A DNA stretch of 64,000 nucleotides from Vibrio casei (GTDB taxonomy: Bacteria > Pseudomonadota > Gammaproteobacteria > Enterobacterales > Vibrionaceae): NCBI RefSeq assembly GCF_002218025.2, contig NZ_AP018680.1, positions 372,001 through 436,000 on the forward strand, in the 5' to 3' direction. Below, one piece after another: positions 52,112-59,827 of the stretch. The notes under the pieces were generated by a model. It was not told the DNA's origin, did not search any database, and saw only the letters and a list, made by a program, of their open reading frames with translations. Each line of letters starts with the position of its first letter. Positions within the stretch are counted from its first letter, which is position 1. The translations under genes were made by a program, and so were the position numbers.

Positions 52112-53119
52112 TCAATTAAGTATGGTGGTTGCATCAATAATTTTATCTACATCCCAATCTAAACAAGTAATCATGGATTTATCACTTTGTGGGTGCCATT
52201 CTTTACGATTAAAACTTTTTTCATGGTAAATACCTACCGTGGGTACGTTGTACGCACTGGCAATGTGCACAATAGAGGTATCAACCGAGACCACGCCTTT
52301 AGCATTTTTAATTAGATAAATAGACTCTTGAATAGATTCAACGTGAAAAACATTGCAAATCTCTTTTAATTCTCTTTCCCAACTATCTTTATTCTCGATA
52401 TATGTTGGTAATAGAAGTAAACAATCTCCGCCTTTTTTTAAGTAATGAGTTAAGAAGTTTTTACTTTTACCAATATCCCAAGAGCGCTTTTCAATCGAAG
52501 CGAAAGGGTTAAAAACAATATAATCGGTTATATTTTTATTATCTAGGTTTGATTGTATTTTTCGATGTGTTGTTTTGTCTTCATATACTTTAAAAACACC
52601 CTGAGTTTCTTTAAATCCGTATGCTTTCATCATATTTGAGTAGATTTGTGGCTGACTAATATTATTTTTAATTATCGTTTCTTTGGGGTTTTGTATGCAC
52701 TTATACTTTTCTGGTTCAAGTCCTATAGTCAAATCAGGCTTTATAATAAAGCCAATTATGCTTCGATAAGGCAAATCTAGAGAAGCCGGTTCAATAAGTA
52801 AATCAATAGGCCTATTTAATTTTTCTTTTAGTATTGCGGGATATTGAAGCCATTTTTTCTTGTCAGGAAGGCAGATATAATCAACGCGGTCATCGAATTT
52901 TACAGCATCTTCATTTTTTGATGTGCACAATATCGTGATTTTTGGGTTTTCCCACTGTAACATAACAGCCTCTATAATTGGTGATATGGCCATATAATCC
53001 CCAATGTTAAATGTTGCGTCAATAATCACGCATGGGTTATTAGGGATAGTGTCAATTGAACTAAGTTTATTTTTTCTTATGTTTAATATATTCGATATAA
53101 CTTTTTTATATAGGGCCAT
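52112..53119 (-). CDS. glycosyltransferase family 9 (heptosyltransferase-like) moron
   Basis: About 335 residues from ATG 53119; in-frame ATG 53128 and TTG 53134 are alternatives. The N-terminal VIIDATFNIGDYMAISPIIEAV is the GT9 acceptor-domain glycine/aspartate motif, and GVVSVDTSIVHIASAYNVPTVGIYH is the C-terminal donor-site motif (D-S/T-x-x-x-H-x-A). Known GT9 enzymes add heptose or related sugars to LPS core. The codon use is very AT-rich and the gene is isolated with its own terminator, so it is cargo. It probably alters surface glycans in the lysogen. Confidence 0.8.
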   Translation of the reverse strand: MALYKKVISNILNIRKNKLSSIDTIPNNPCVIIDATFNIGDYMAISPIIEAVMLQWENPKITILCTSKNEDAVKFDDRVDYICLPDKKKWLQYPAILKEKLNRPIDLLIEPASLDLPYRSIIGFIIKPDLTIGLEPEKYKCIQNPKETIIKNNISQPQIYSNMMKAYGFKETQGVFKVYEDKTTHRKIQSNLDNKNITDYIVFNPFASIEKRSWDIGKSKNFLTHYLKKGGDCLLLLPTYIENKDSWERELKEICNVFHVESIQESIYLIKNAKGVVSVDTSIVHIASAYNVPTVGIYHEKSFNRKEWHPQSDKSMITCLDWDVDKIIDATTILN

Positions 53120-53400
53120 ACGTACCATTCCCAAATGGGTTGTTTAAATGCGAGAATTTAAAATATAAGCAAATAGACCGGTAATCAGCAATACGAGTAT
53201 TAGTCATGATAAAGTCTAATTATTATGACTTTCCAAGAGTAACATCCCTGCCCTAAACAGAGCTCAGATGCTTTCACGTAATGAGTTTTTAATTACTGTC
53301 TTTTTTATTTACATACTCATATTATGATACTCCTCAATTCTCCATAAGGGGAGGATTATCGAGGTGCTCATATCAAGTTTAACCACCGTCTTTTCTTGTC

Positions 53401-53685
53401 TCAGCACTTGTAACCATTAATTCTTTTAACAATCGTACCGCTCAAAACTTTTTTTAGTTGATTGAACTTTATTTTTGCTTCGGGCAGGTATGGTTTAAAT
53501 GCTTTTGTAACTAAGGTTGTAATATGGCCATATTCTTCAAACCTTCCATGCTCTTCATTTGCAACAGTAAGCTTCCAACCATAATCAAAGCCGATGTATT
53601 CCAAATTTATGATTATGTTTTTTTCATGTTTAGCCATGCAAATCAGCATGTCTTCGATGAAAAATCCGTGATATATAAAACTCAT
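53401..53685 (-). CDS. small phage protein of unknown function
   Basis: 94 residues, coupled to the Ogr-like gene upstream (ATGA overlap, GAGGAG before the start). FDYGWKLTVANEEHGRFEEYG looks like a compact alpha/beta domain. No family recognised. The 281 bp to its left (53120-53400) hold no gene. Confidence 0.5.
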   Translation of the reverse strand: MSFIYHGFFIEDMLICMAKHEKNIIINLEYIGFDYGWKLTVANEEHGRFEEYGHITTLVTKAFKPYLPEAKIKFNQLKKVLSGTIVKRINGYKC

Positions 53686-53924
53686 GCTCTTCTCTCCTCA
53701 AAAATATCCATTTGATTACCGTTCTTGCGTAACTCTGGCTGAAGCTCTATATCTGGTTGTTTTCCTGTGGGCTTAATTATGCGAACCAAAGAGATCAGCG
53801 ACACAAACGAGGTACCACAATTTAAGTTTAAGCACTGGCAGTAAAGCTCTCGTGTCTCGCTTGATATTGCACGAGAGGTTGCGATGCGTGTTTTCGTTAA
53901 ACATACAGGGCAAGTAACAAGCAT
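53682..53924 (-). CDS. Ogr/Delta-family zinc-finger late-gene activator
   Basis: 80 residues. MLVTCPVCLTKTRIATSRAIS with later CQCLNLNCGTSFVSL gives the Ogr/Delta CX2C...CX4C zinc site, with the family motif TRxLYCQC-N. P2 Ogr turns on the late operons through RNA polymerase alpha. This protein probably activates the head, tail and lysis operons here. Confidence 0.88.
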   Translation of the reverse strand: MLVTCPVCLTKTRIATSRAISSETRELYCQCLNLNCGTSFVSLISLVRIIKPTGKQPDIELQPELRKNGNQMDIFEERRA

Positions 53925-53961
53925 AATGAATTCCTCTTTGGTTTGTGAGTATGTTTACTTC

Positions 53962-54213
53962 TCACTTAACTGATTTTATCCAGTCGATTTCTTTAATTTT
54001 TTCAATGGTACTGGCCACTTCTTCAAGGCGGTTTATCGCTCGTTGAAAGTTCGGCTCGGTTATCTCATTGAGTGAAGCGGATAGTGAAAAATTTAACCCA
54101 TCTACTAAGTAGTTTTTTAATGCGCTTACTTGGCTATCGCTGCGAATTTTCGTTAATGACAGTAAGAGCAGGAAGCGTTCTTCGGTTTCTAAACCTTGTG
54201 ATAAATAGTTCAT
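53962..54213 (-). CDS. PapB/FocB-like transcriptional regulator
   Basis: 83 residues. EERFLLLLSLTKIRSDSQVSALKNYLVDG and ITEPNFQRAINRLEEV resemble the PapB family of fimbrial-operon regulators (S-x-x-Q/K-x-x-AL-xx-YLV-x-G, then the N-F-xxx-xxRL recognition helix). In a phage it may control the early operon or affect host fimbrial genes. The gene lies 7 bp after the replication gene. Confidence 0.65.
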   Translation of the reverse strand: MNYLSQGLETEERFLLLLSLTKIRSDSQVSALKNYLVDGLNFSLSASLNEITEPNFQRAINRLEEVASTIEKIKEIDWIKSVK

Positions 54214-54220
54214 AGTGACC

Positions 54221-56107
54221 TCAACCTGAGTTCATAAGTTCTTCCCACTCTGGTGTGGGGCCGTCTAATTCCATTTTTAGAAAGAAATTACTGATGATTT
54301 TTTCACTTCTACTTTGCTTCGGTGTTTGCGTACAGTTATTGCCACTAGTCCAAGGTAGAGCAAGATCAAGAGCAGGAAGAGCCTCCTTTGTCGCTTCGGC
54401 TTTTACTAGCTTCCATTTAATTTCATGGGTGAAAACAGTCAGACCAGAACCTACCAAACCAACGATTTCTTTAACCGTTTCGCCGTACTTGTTTTCTTTT
54501 TCTTCTTTCTTGGTTTTGATTGGTCGCATGGATTGACGCAAGCGGTGACCGCCCATGTAATCAAAGAAAGCGGAAAAGAAGCCCATATCAGCCGCACGTC
54601 GCGCCTTTTCAAATAGGCAGTATTCTTGCTTTTCTTCTATGCGTCGAAGCTCACGCCATACCGTGACCGATGGTGTCTTTTGAAATTGGAATTGTCTAAA
54701 AGAAAACAAACGAGACCAGGCGGTTACGTTCTTGACGGTTTCTTGTAGTTGGACTTTCTTAGCATCTAAATCGGTAAGCCCTTCAAGCCCGTAACCATCG
54801 ACGTTTTTAGAAATGTATTTAGCAATATAAGAGACCGCATCACCACGGGTGCGGTCAATGATTTCTGATTTAAAGCGGCCTTTCATTGCTTTGGTTTTTG
54901 GTGCGCCATCAGGGAAATATAACTCATCAGCATCGCGCTGGAATTGGTAAAACTGCATCAATTCATTGAATGGTGCCACTTGTTCTAATGGCATAAAAAA
55001 CACAGCGTGCCAATGGGGCGTTCCATCAGTGTGGGGTTCAACCACGCGCATGCCGTAGTAGGTAAGTTCGCGTCTATCTGCCGCGCTACGAAAGCGAGTG
55101 AAAGAAACATTTAACCATTCATGTGCTTCACGTGGGTTGGCGCCATTCCAGTTTTCATTTTCAGTCCAGTATTTACCTTGCTGTTTTAATCTATGGTATT
55201 TACCTGGTGCGGTCATTGTGACAAATACGGCCACATGCTCATTTGAATCTGCGTATTCTTGACAACCAGCAATACGAGTCATTAATTCATTTCGTCTATT
55301 GGCCGGATTGGAAACCGAAGAGGCATGAACATCGGTCATAGAAACCAGATCACCGGTTTCATTCTCTATAGCCATTAATTCAAGCCACTCACGCTGGCGT
55401 TCTTGCCTGACCTTGAGCCATTCACAAGCAGAGTAGGAGGCATAAGGAGACACATGAGGCGAAACCATACCTGCAGCGCGTCGGGCATTTTCAAATGCAG
55501 CCGCAACACTGCGCTCGATGGTGCGTTTCCACACGCTTTCATCAATAACACGGACAATGATACTTAATACCGTATCTTCATTTTCAGTAAGGTTCGGGGC
55601 AAATTGAGGCATCCATAATCCAACCCCAACAAACTCATTAATGGCTGCTAAGGCTTCAAATCCATCTAATCCTTTTTTAATAGATAAATCTAAATGTAAA
55701 CGGGCACGGCCTGCGAGTTCATTAGCAAGTCGTGCTCGTTTAAATTCAGTATTCACACTCCACCATGCTTCGGGTAAAACCGAAAGGGCAGAGTAGGCAG
55801 CACTACAGCGCTTCTCGATAAAATCGATAGCACGCTTAAAACCGTATTTACGTAAGCGAGATGCAGCTGCTTTATCAATGTAATTTCGAATATCAGAAGG
55901 AAGGTTTAATTTTGCGTTAGCCTGGCGAGCGAATTCAAAAACCTGATCACGAGGGGACTTTTCATTATATGGAGTGTGGTGGTCAGTGACATAGCAAAGC
56001 GCTTTGTCACTGGCTTGATGGGTAACGACGTAGTTGGCTAACTCAGTGCGTAAATGTTGCGGTATTTTCTTGAGTGGATTGGTGGTTGCTTTGCTGTAAG
56101 TTTTCAT
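54221..56107 (-). CDS. replication initiation endonuclease, P2 gpA-like (HUH, rolling circle)
   Basis: 628 residues. The metal-binding HUH motif is PHWHAVF (His at 365 and 367). Two catalytic tyrosines are spaced Y-x3-Y in SYIAKYISK (Y427, Y431), as in P2 gpA, which nicks its own origin in cis. The nick site is expected inside this gene but could not be pinpointed. It sits at the end of a run of small overlapping early genes. Confidence 0.92.
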   Translation of the reverse strand: MKTYSKATTNPLKKIPQHLRTELANYVVTHQASDKALCYVTDHHTPYNEKSPRDQVFEFARQANAKLNLPSDIRNYIDKAAASRLRKYGFKRAIDFIEKRCSAAYSALSVLPEAWWSVNTEFKRARLANELAGRARLHLDLSIKKGLDGFEALAAINEFVGVGLWMPQFAPNLTENEDTVLSIIVRVIDESVWKRTIERSVAAAFENARRAAGMVSPHVSPYASYSACEWLKVRQERQREWLELMAIENETGDLVSMTDVHASSVSNPANRRNELMTRIAGCQEYADSNEHVAVFVTMTAPGKYHRLKQQGKYWTENENWNGANPREAHEWLNVSFTRFRSAADRRELTYYGMRVVEPHTDGTPHWHAVFFMPLEQVAPFNELMQFYQFQRDADELYFPDGAPKTKAMKGRFKSEIIDRTRGDAVSYIAKYISKNVDGYGLEGLTDLDAKKVQLQETVKNVTAWSRLFSFRQFQFQKTPSVTVWRELRRIEEKQEYCLFEKARRAADMGFFSAFFDYMGGHRLRQSMRPIKTKKEEKENKYGETVKEIVGLVGSGLTVFTHEIKWKLVKAEATKEALPALDLALPWTSGNNCTQTPKQSRSEKIISNFFLKMELDGPTPEWEELMNSG

Positions 56108-56333
56108 AGAATCGCTCGTCTCGTTTTACCACTTTACTCGGTAGGTTATTGGCCTTAACCGCTAACCGTTCTTTCCACTTCTGTTTACGTTTTTCTCTTT
56201 CGGTGACTTCTCTTTGATGCTTAATGCTCATCATTTTTTTCTTGATTTGATGACACCATTTGAGACCGATTTCTTGCTGTTCTTGATTGGGGCTAATGAC
56301 CGCCCGAGCTTCATTTAATTGACTTGTATCCAT
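56043..56333 (-). CDS. small basic early phage protein
   Basis: 96 residues, overlapping the start of the replication gene by 65 bp in another frame. Lys/Arg/Glu-rich helix (REVTEREKRKQKWKERLAVK). Not recognised. May assist replication or bind nucleic acid. Confidence 0.5.
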   Translation of the reverse strand: MDTSQLNEARAVISPNQEQQEIGLKWCHQIKKKMMSIKHQREVTEREKRKQKWKERLAVKANNLPSKVVKRDERFYENLQQSNHQSTQENTATFTH

Positions 56334-56335
56334 AG

Positions 56336-56560
56336 CTAATACCTACGTTTTTTAGGAACTAATTCGCGGAAGACCTTATATCGCCACAAACGCTCATGCA
56401 GTGCTGCTTTATTCGTTGGTTCGTTTATTGCGTAGTTCACAGCACTAAACATTTGGCGATTGTTAGTTTTGGCTAAGTAATGAAAATCGAGAATCTTTTT
56501 GCTTACGAGTGCATTTCGAATAGCCCCATATAAAAATTTAAAGTCGCTCTTAGTGCTCAT
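56336..56560 (-). CDS. small early phage protein
   Basis: 74 residues, basic, with FKFLYGAIRNALVSKKILDF and ALHERLWRYKVFRELVPKKRRY. Not recognised. It overlaps the next upstream gene by 4 bp (ATGA). Confidence 0.5.
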   Translation of the reverse strand: MSTKSDFKFLYGAIRNALVSKKILDFHYLAKTNNRQMFSAVNYAINEPTNKAALHERLWRYKVFRELVPKKRRY

Positions 56561-56778
56561 AACTCACTAAACTCCTGTGCATCCATCAGCACCAATAAAC
56601 ATTTACTTGTTGCAGCAAACACACCTCGGTGAATATGGATAAGATCGAATTGAATTTCGGCTTGGGAAATAGCATCACTGGCACTTTCAAACTCACCCAA
56701 TAATGAGCTTTTCACCTCACCGCTATCGTTACGGATAGCGGTTCCGGTTTCATCGCAGTGAACAATGAAGTAGTTCAT
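56557..56778 (-). CDS. small acidic early phage protein
   Basis: 73 residues: MNYFIVHCDETGTAIRNDSG, then EFESASDAISQAEIQFDL. Predicted small alpha/beta fold. Not recognised. It overlaps both neighbours by 4 bp. Confidence 0.5.
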   Translation of the reverse strand: MNYFIVHCDETGTAIRNDSGEVKSSLLGEFESASDAISQAEIQFDLIHIHRGVFAATSKCLLVLMDAQEFSEL

Positions 56779-57011
56779 TCTTCTATGTCTTTTAAGATTT
56801 CAGGTTTTTCTTTGCAAAGATCTAAAAACTCTTCACGAACGTTTGAACCAGATTCATTCAGAATCCATTGAAGCGCAGCTATATAGCCCTCTTCAAAAGT
56901 TGAATCAGGGAATTCAGTTCCGCTTTGTTCAATCAGCACTTCTGCAAAGAAAATTTCCTTTTTTATATCCTCATAACTGTGCTTGCTTTTGTGATGCAGT
57001 TTATGGGTCAT
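56775..57011 (-). CDS. small acidic early phage protein
   Basis: 78 residues, acidic, with FAEVLIEQSGTEFPDSTFEEGYIAALQWILNE split by no known motif. The phrase EGYIAALQWIL is common in small phage proteins of unknown role. Translationally coupled in the run 56043-57226. Confidence 0.5.
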   Translation of the reverse strand: MTHKLHHKSKHSYEDIKKEIFFAEVLIEQSGTEFPDSTFEEGYIAALQWILNESGSNVREEFLDLCKEKPEILKDIEE

Positions 57012-57226
57012 TACACCGCCCCCATAACATCGTCTTTGATTTCACAAAGCGCATTAAGTAGCGAGTCGAAGTTCTTATCGCAGTTTGATTCATTTGATAA
57101 ATCGAAATCAACGAGGCCATGCTGAACAAACATCACGTTATTACGCTCGGTTTGTTTGCGTTGTTCTCTGATTAATTCAATTGCTGTATCAATGGCTAGT
57201 GCTTTGGTAAATCTGTTCATGTCCAA
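57011..57226 (-). CDS. small early phage protein
   Basis: 71 residues: helical N-terminus (FTKALAIDTAIELIREQRKQ) and acidic C-terminus. First gene of the small-protein run after the PrtN-like gene. One-base overlap with the next gene. Not recognised. Confidence 0.5.
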   Translation of the reverse strand: MDMNRFTKALAIDTAIELIREQRKQTERNNVMFVQHGLVDFDLSNESNCDKNFDSLLNALCEIKDDVMGAV

Positions 57227-57282
57227 CCCCTTGGAATGTGTGTTTAAAATTTGAAATACCTCTAAACCACTAAAGGCGTTTC

Positions 57283-57310
57283 AAATTGGCTCTGATGTCA
57301 AAGCCAATTT
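57283..57310 (-). promoter_or_regulatory. hairpin after PrtN-like gene (attenuator candidate)
   Basis: AAATTGGCT/AGCCAATTT perfect 9-bp inverted repeat with a 10-base loop, just downstream of the gene ending at 57314. No U-tract, so processing site or attenuator rather than a strong terminator. Confidence 0.45.
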
Positions 57311-57313
57311 CAA

Positions 57314-57568
57314 TTAGCCATGAACCATGCGCCAATCAGCTAAAGCAAGCTCACGTCGTTTGTCGATGTAATCACCAAGATCATTAATGTCCACCATGAT
57401 TGGGCAGCGTTGACCATCGTCTAATCGGAAGGTAGCAATAGGTAGTTCTTGGCTTGCTGCTTTCTGGTTTGCCGTCTTAGGACTAATGCCAAAAAACTCT
57501 TCGCAGATATCACGCAAAGGCACAACAGGATTACCAAAGCGTGCATGTAGCGCATATTTTGTATTCAT
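57314..57568 (-). CDS. PrtN-family (pyocin activator) DNA-binding protein
   Basis: 84 residues. VPLRDICEEFFGISPKTANQKAASQELPIATFR and the closing DINDLGDYIDKRRELA fit the pyocin activator PrtN family. It is divergent from the S24 repressor, the place of Cox/Cro/Apl-type early regulators in P2-like phages. It probably blocks repressor expression and promotes the lytic or excision state. Confidence 0.75.
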   Translation of the reverse strand: MNTKYALHARFGNPVVPLRDICEEFFGISPKTANQKAASQELPIATFRLDDGQRCPIMVDINDLGDYIDKRRELALADWRMVHG

Positions 57569-57648
57569 AGATTCAACCTGCTTTCGTTATGTAACGTATC
57601 TTGTATAATCAACTCATTGACACTCGGAGCAACTCAAAGAAACTCTGT

Positions 57649-57686
57649 GTGCTTTTAGTGTTTTTAATTAAACGCACTAAAAGCAC
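57649..57686. promoter_or_regulatory. operator-like perfect inverted repeat in the genetic switch
   Basis: GTGCTTTTAGTG (57649-57660) and CACTAAAAGCAC (57675-57686) form a perfect 12-bp inverted repeat around a 14-bp AT-rich spacer. It lies in the divergent gap between the S24 repressor and the PrtN-like gene, 29 bp before the repressor ATG. Likely binding site for one or both regulators. Confidence 0.7.
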
Positions 57687-57714
57687 TTCCGTCAAGTTTT
57701 TTTTGAGGTTTTAT

Positions 57715-58404
57715 ATGAAAGAATGGTTTTTAAGCACTGAATTAGTTGATATCAGAGGCGTTCCTAACTCTCCTAGCGGTATTGCACAACAAGCAAGAAG
57801 GCATGATTGGAAAACTAGAAAAGCTAAGGGTAATGGTCGTGCATTGGAGTACCACATCTCGAATTTTAATAAAGATGTGATCGCTCAATTGCGTGAAAAA
57901 TTTGGTGAGGTTGGGGAAGGAGACGTTCATCCAATTCAATCAAACGTAAAGAAAGTCCAGGAACTGGATACGCTCGATGTGACTCCAATTCCGGTTTATA
58001 ACGTTTACGCTGCCTGTGGTTTTGGCTCTGTGATTGATACGGAATACCAAATACGCACCACCTATTTGCCAACAGAAACATTGGCACGCTTTGGTGTATG
58101 TACCAAAACCGCACGAATCATTACATGTGACGGTGATTCGATGGAAGACACCTTAAGTGATGGTGATGAAGTGTTAGTGGACATCCGCGAACTTGACCAC
58201 CCTGTGAAAAATGGTGTGTATGTGATCCGCATTGGTAAGCATGTTTTCATCAAGCGTTTGAAATACAACATTCTCGCCGAAAGCTATGATGTTATTTCGG
58301 ACAACACAGCAGAATATGATCCGTTTACGTTAACGAAACACCAGTTAGAAGATTTTGCCATTGAAGGCAAGGTTTTGACTGTAGTGATGAAGAGAATTTT
58401 TTGA
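57715..58404 (+). CDS. LexA-like S24 prophage repressor with Mu-type HTH
   Basis: 229 residues from ATG 57715 (GAGG upstream). Residues 1-50 look like the Mu transposase/repressor-type winged helix (WFLSTELVDIRGVPNSPSGI, RKAKGNGRALEYHIS). Residues 95-229 are a peptidase S24 domain with Ser142 in GDSM, Lys180 in FIKRL and a probable self-cleavage site at Cys101-Gly102. RecA-stimulated cleavage would couple induction to DNA damage. Open frame upstream of 57715 runs through the operator and is not used. Confidence 0.88.
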   Translation: MKEWFLSTELVDIRGVPNSPSGIAQQARRHDWKTRKAKGNGRALEYHISNFNKDVIAQLREKFGEVGEGDVHPIQSNVKKVQELDTLDVTPIPVYNVYAACGFGSVIDTEYQIRTTYLPTETLARFGVCTKTARIITCDGDSMEDTLSDGDEVLVDIRELDHPVKNGVYVIRIGKHVFIKRLKYNILAESYDVISDNTAEYDPFTLTKHQLEDFAIEGKVLTVVMKRIF

Positions 58405-58412
58405 TTGATAGG

Positions 58413-58426
58413 CCCACTTTAGTGGG
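58413..58426 (+). terminator. weak hairpin after the repressor
   Basis: CCCACT/AGTGGG with a two-base loop followed by TTTACG, 9 bp after the repressor stop. Weak on its own. The stronger terminator is at 58541-58595. Confidence 0.45.
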
Positions 58427-58469
58427 TTTACGTTAAGTAGACAGAAAATAGTTTTGTGTTTATAGTGAA

Positions 58470-58595
58470 TTTTAGAAGTGGCCTTTCGGGCTACTGCTGT
58501 TTTCCGAAGTTAATATTTTAACTTTCGATGAGGTACATCCAACCTCTGGCGACTCCTCCCACAATCAGGGAAGTGACGGCCCAGAGGTTTTTTTA
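58470..58595 (+). ncRNA. structured RNA candidate ending in a strong terminator
   Basis: Three consecutive potential hairpins on the + strand. (1) 58474-58498, AGAAGT-GGCC with GGGCTACTGCT. (2) 58505-58527, CGAAGTTAA with TTAACTTTCG. (3) A long terminator stem AACCTCTGG/CCAGAGGTT (58541-58549 and 58581-58589) with an inner TCCC/GGGA, followed by T7. No open frame. It could be a small RNA or a structured 3' UTR of the repressor mRNA. It ends 9 bp before the stop of the convergent RelA/SpoT-domain gene. Confidence 0.5.
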
Positions 58596-58603
58596 TAGGG
58601 GAG

Positions 58604-59827
58604 CTAGGATAAATCTTTGTATTTGATAGCTTCATTTAGAAGCTTGATAAACTCAGAGCAATCACCAGCATAGTTAGGATATGCCTTGTTTATTGAACTC
58701 ATTTTTTCAGAAGAAACAAGTAAGGCATTTAAGGAGTCAATACCTGTAAATGCCTTTTCAATTAAATTATAACGTGCTATGGCTTCTTTTTCTTTGTTAT
58801 ATATTTCCTCAAGGAGTACTTTTTTTTCTGTTTCTTCAATGAGAAATAAAATATATTGTTTTTTATTATCTGTAATAATTGATTCTAGCTTTTTAGTCAT
58901 CATCTGAAATGATTCCAGATGGCTTGCCGCATGGAGCTCATCATTTAGCTGGCTTAATCTCAGGGAAATAGAACTTCTTTCCTCTTCGCTTAATGTAATT
59001 ATTCCTTCTTTATCTGCAATATAATCACTCATAAATATGAGCAACGTTTCCCATTTTTTCTGCTGGTTTTCTTTATATAAGTCGCTGTGTGAATGCGTTT
59101 TTATTTTTGTGTGTTCCAAAAGGTCAATAATTTCAACAGTCGTAGCCCAAGCATGTTGATATTCTGTTCTTAATTGAGCTTCAACCTTAAAGGGTTTTCC
59201 TTGTTTAGTTTTATATTTGAAATGAATATGAAGACTTCGATATCGACAATCATTATCTTTAGGATCTGTTATATAGTTTTTTATTTTGTTTATTTCGATT
59301 CGATTAATACTATTGACTCTATTTTCGATATGCTGAGCAATGTTATTTAACGAGTTCATGTCTGGAAGTATTAGCCGGCATCCAGCAATATCAATCATGT
59401 TTTTAACACATGTTTGATTTATGGTTTTTCCATCTAAAGAGGGTCTTTGGAGCTTGTTTATTATGGTTTCAGTCCGCTTTAATCTGCTAACAGGTTTAGT
59501 GTTTAGTTCTAGTTGCTCGCAACATTGTGATAGTAACGATGAAATAACTTTGAGTGGTTTTTCATGTGCTTCACGAAAGGCTTGTATTATTTCAAGAGAT
59601 TGTTTTAGGTTACCAATGTTTTTTCTATATGCGTCGCTTGCTCTTTTGACATCGCCACCTGTAAAAACAAAAATTTCGGGAATTAGATCTTGTTCTTGGA
59701 TGAAGGCTTCTAAAGACTGATCAACTTCAACAATTGATTCTTCATCTAAAGAAAAAGTGCCATCAACTTCAAAATTGATGACACTTAAGTTTTCCTCGAG
59801 ATGATTTTTTTTATCATCTATAGGCAT
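58604..59827 (-). CDS. RelA/SpoT synthetase-domain toxin candidate (toxSAS-like)
   Basis: 407 residues without the HD hydrolase, TGS or ACT domains of housekeeping RelA/SpoT. The synthetase domain (about 80-240) shows SRLKRTETI (114-122, G-loop region), MIDIAGCR (D146), RYRSLH (195-200, in place of GYRSLH) and VEAQLRTEYQHAWA (E216, H225). A ~60-100-residue N-terminal acidic extension and a ~165-residue helical C-terminal domain make it longer than typical small toxic synthetases. The start overlaps the upstream Panacea gene by 10 bp. Known relatives pyrophosphorylate tRNA 3' CCA or adenosine nucleotides. Here the activity is inferred. Confidence 0.8.
   Translation of the reverse strand: MPIDDKKNHLEENLSVINFEVDGTFSLDEESIVEVDQSLEAFIQEQDLIPEIFVFTGGDVKRASDAYRKNIGNLKQSLEIIQAFREAHEKPLKVISSLLSQCCEQLELNTKPVSRLKRTETIINKLQRPSLDGKTINQTCVKNMIDIAGCRLILPDMNSLNNIAQHIENRVNSINRIEINKIKNYITDPKDNDCRYRSLHIHFKYKTKQGKPFKVEAQLRTEYQHAWATTVEIIDLLEHTKIKTHSHSDLYKENQQKKWETLLIFMSDYIADKEGIITLSEEERSSISLRLSQLNDELHAASHLESFQMMTKKLESIITDNKKQYILFLIEETEKKVLLEEIYNKEKEAIARYNLIEKAFTGIDSLNALLVSSEKMSSINKAYPNYAGDCSEFIKLLNEAIKYKDLS

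Noticed and set aside
57601..57714. Extended N-terminus of the S24 repressor
   Set aside because: The extra 38 codons run through the operator inverted repeat and have no domain similarity. ATG 57715 has a ribosome-binding site.
58604..59827. Housekeeping long RelA/SpoT stringent-response enzyme
   Set aside because: No HD hydrolase, TGS, helical/zinc-finger or ACT domains. The extra length is at both ends and unlike RelA/SpoT regulatory regions.
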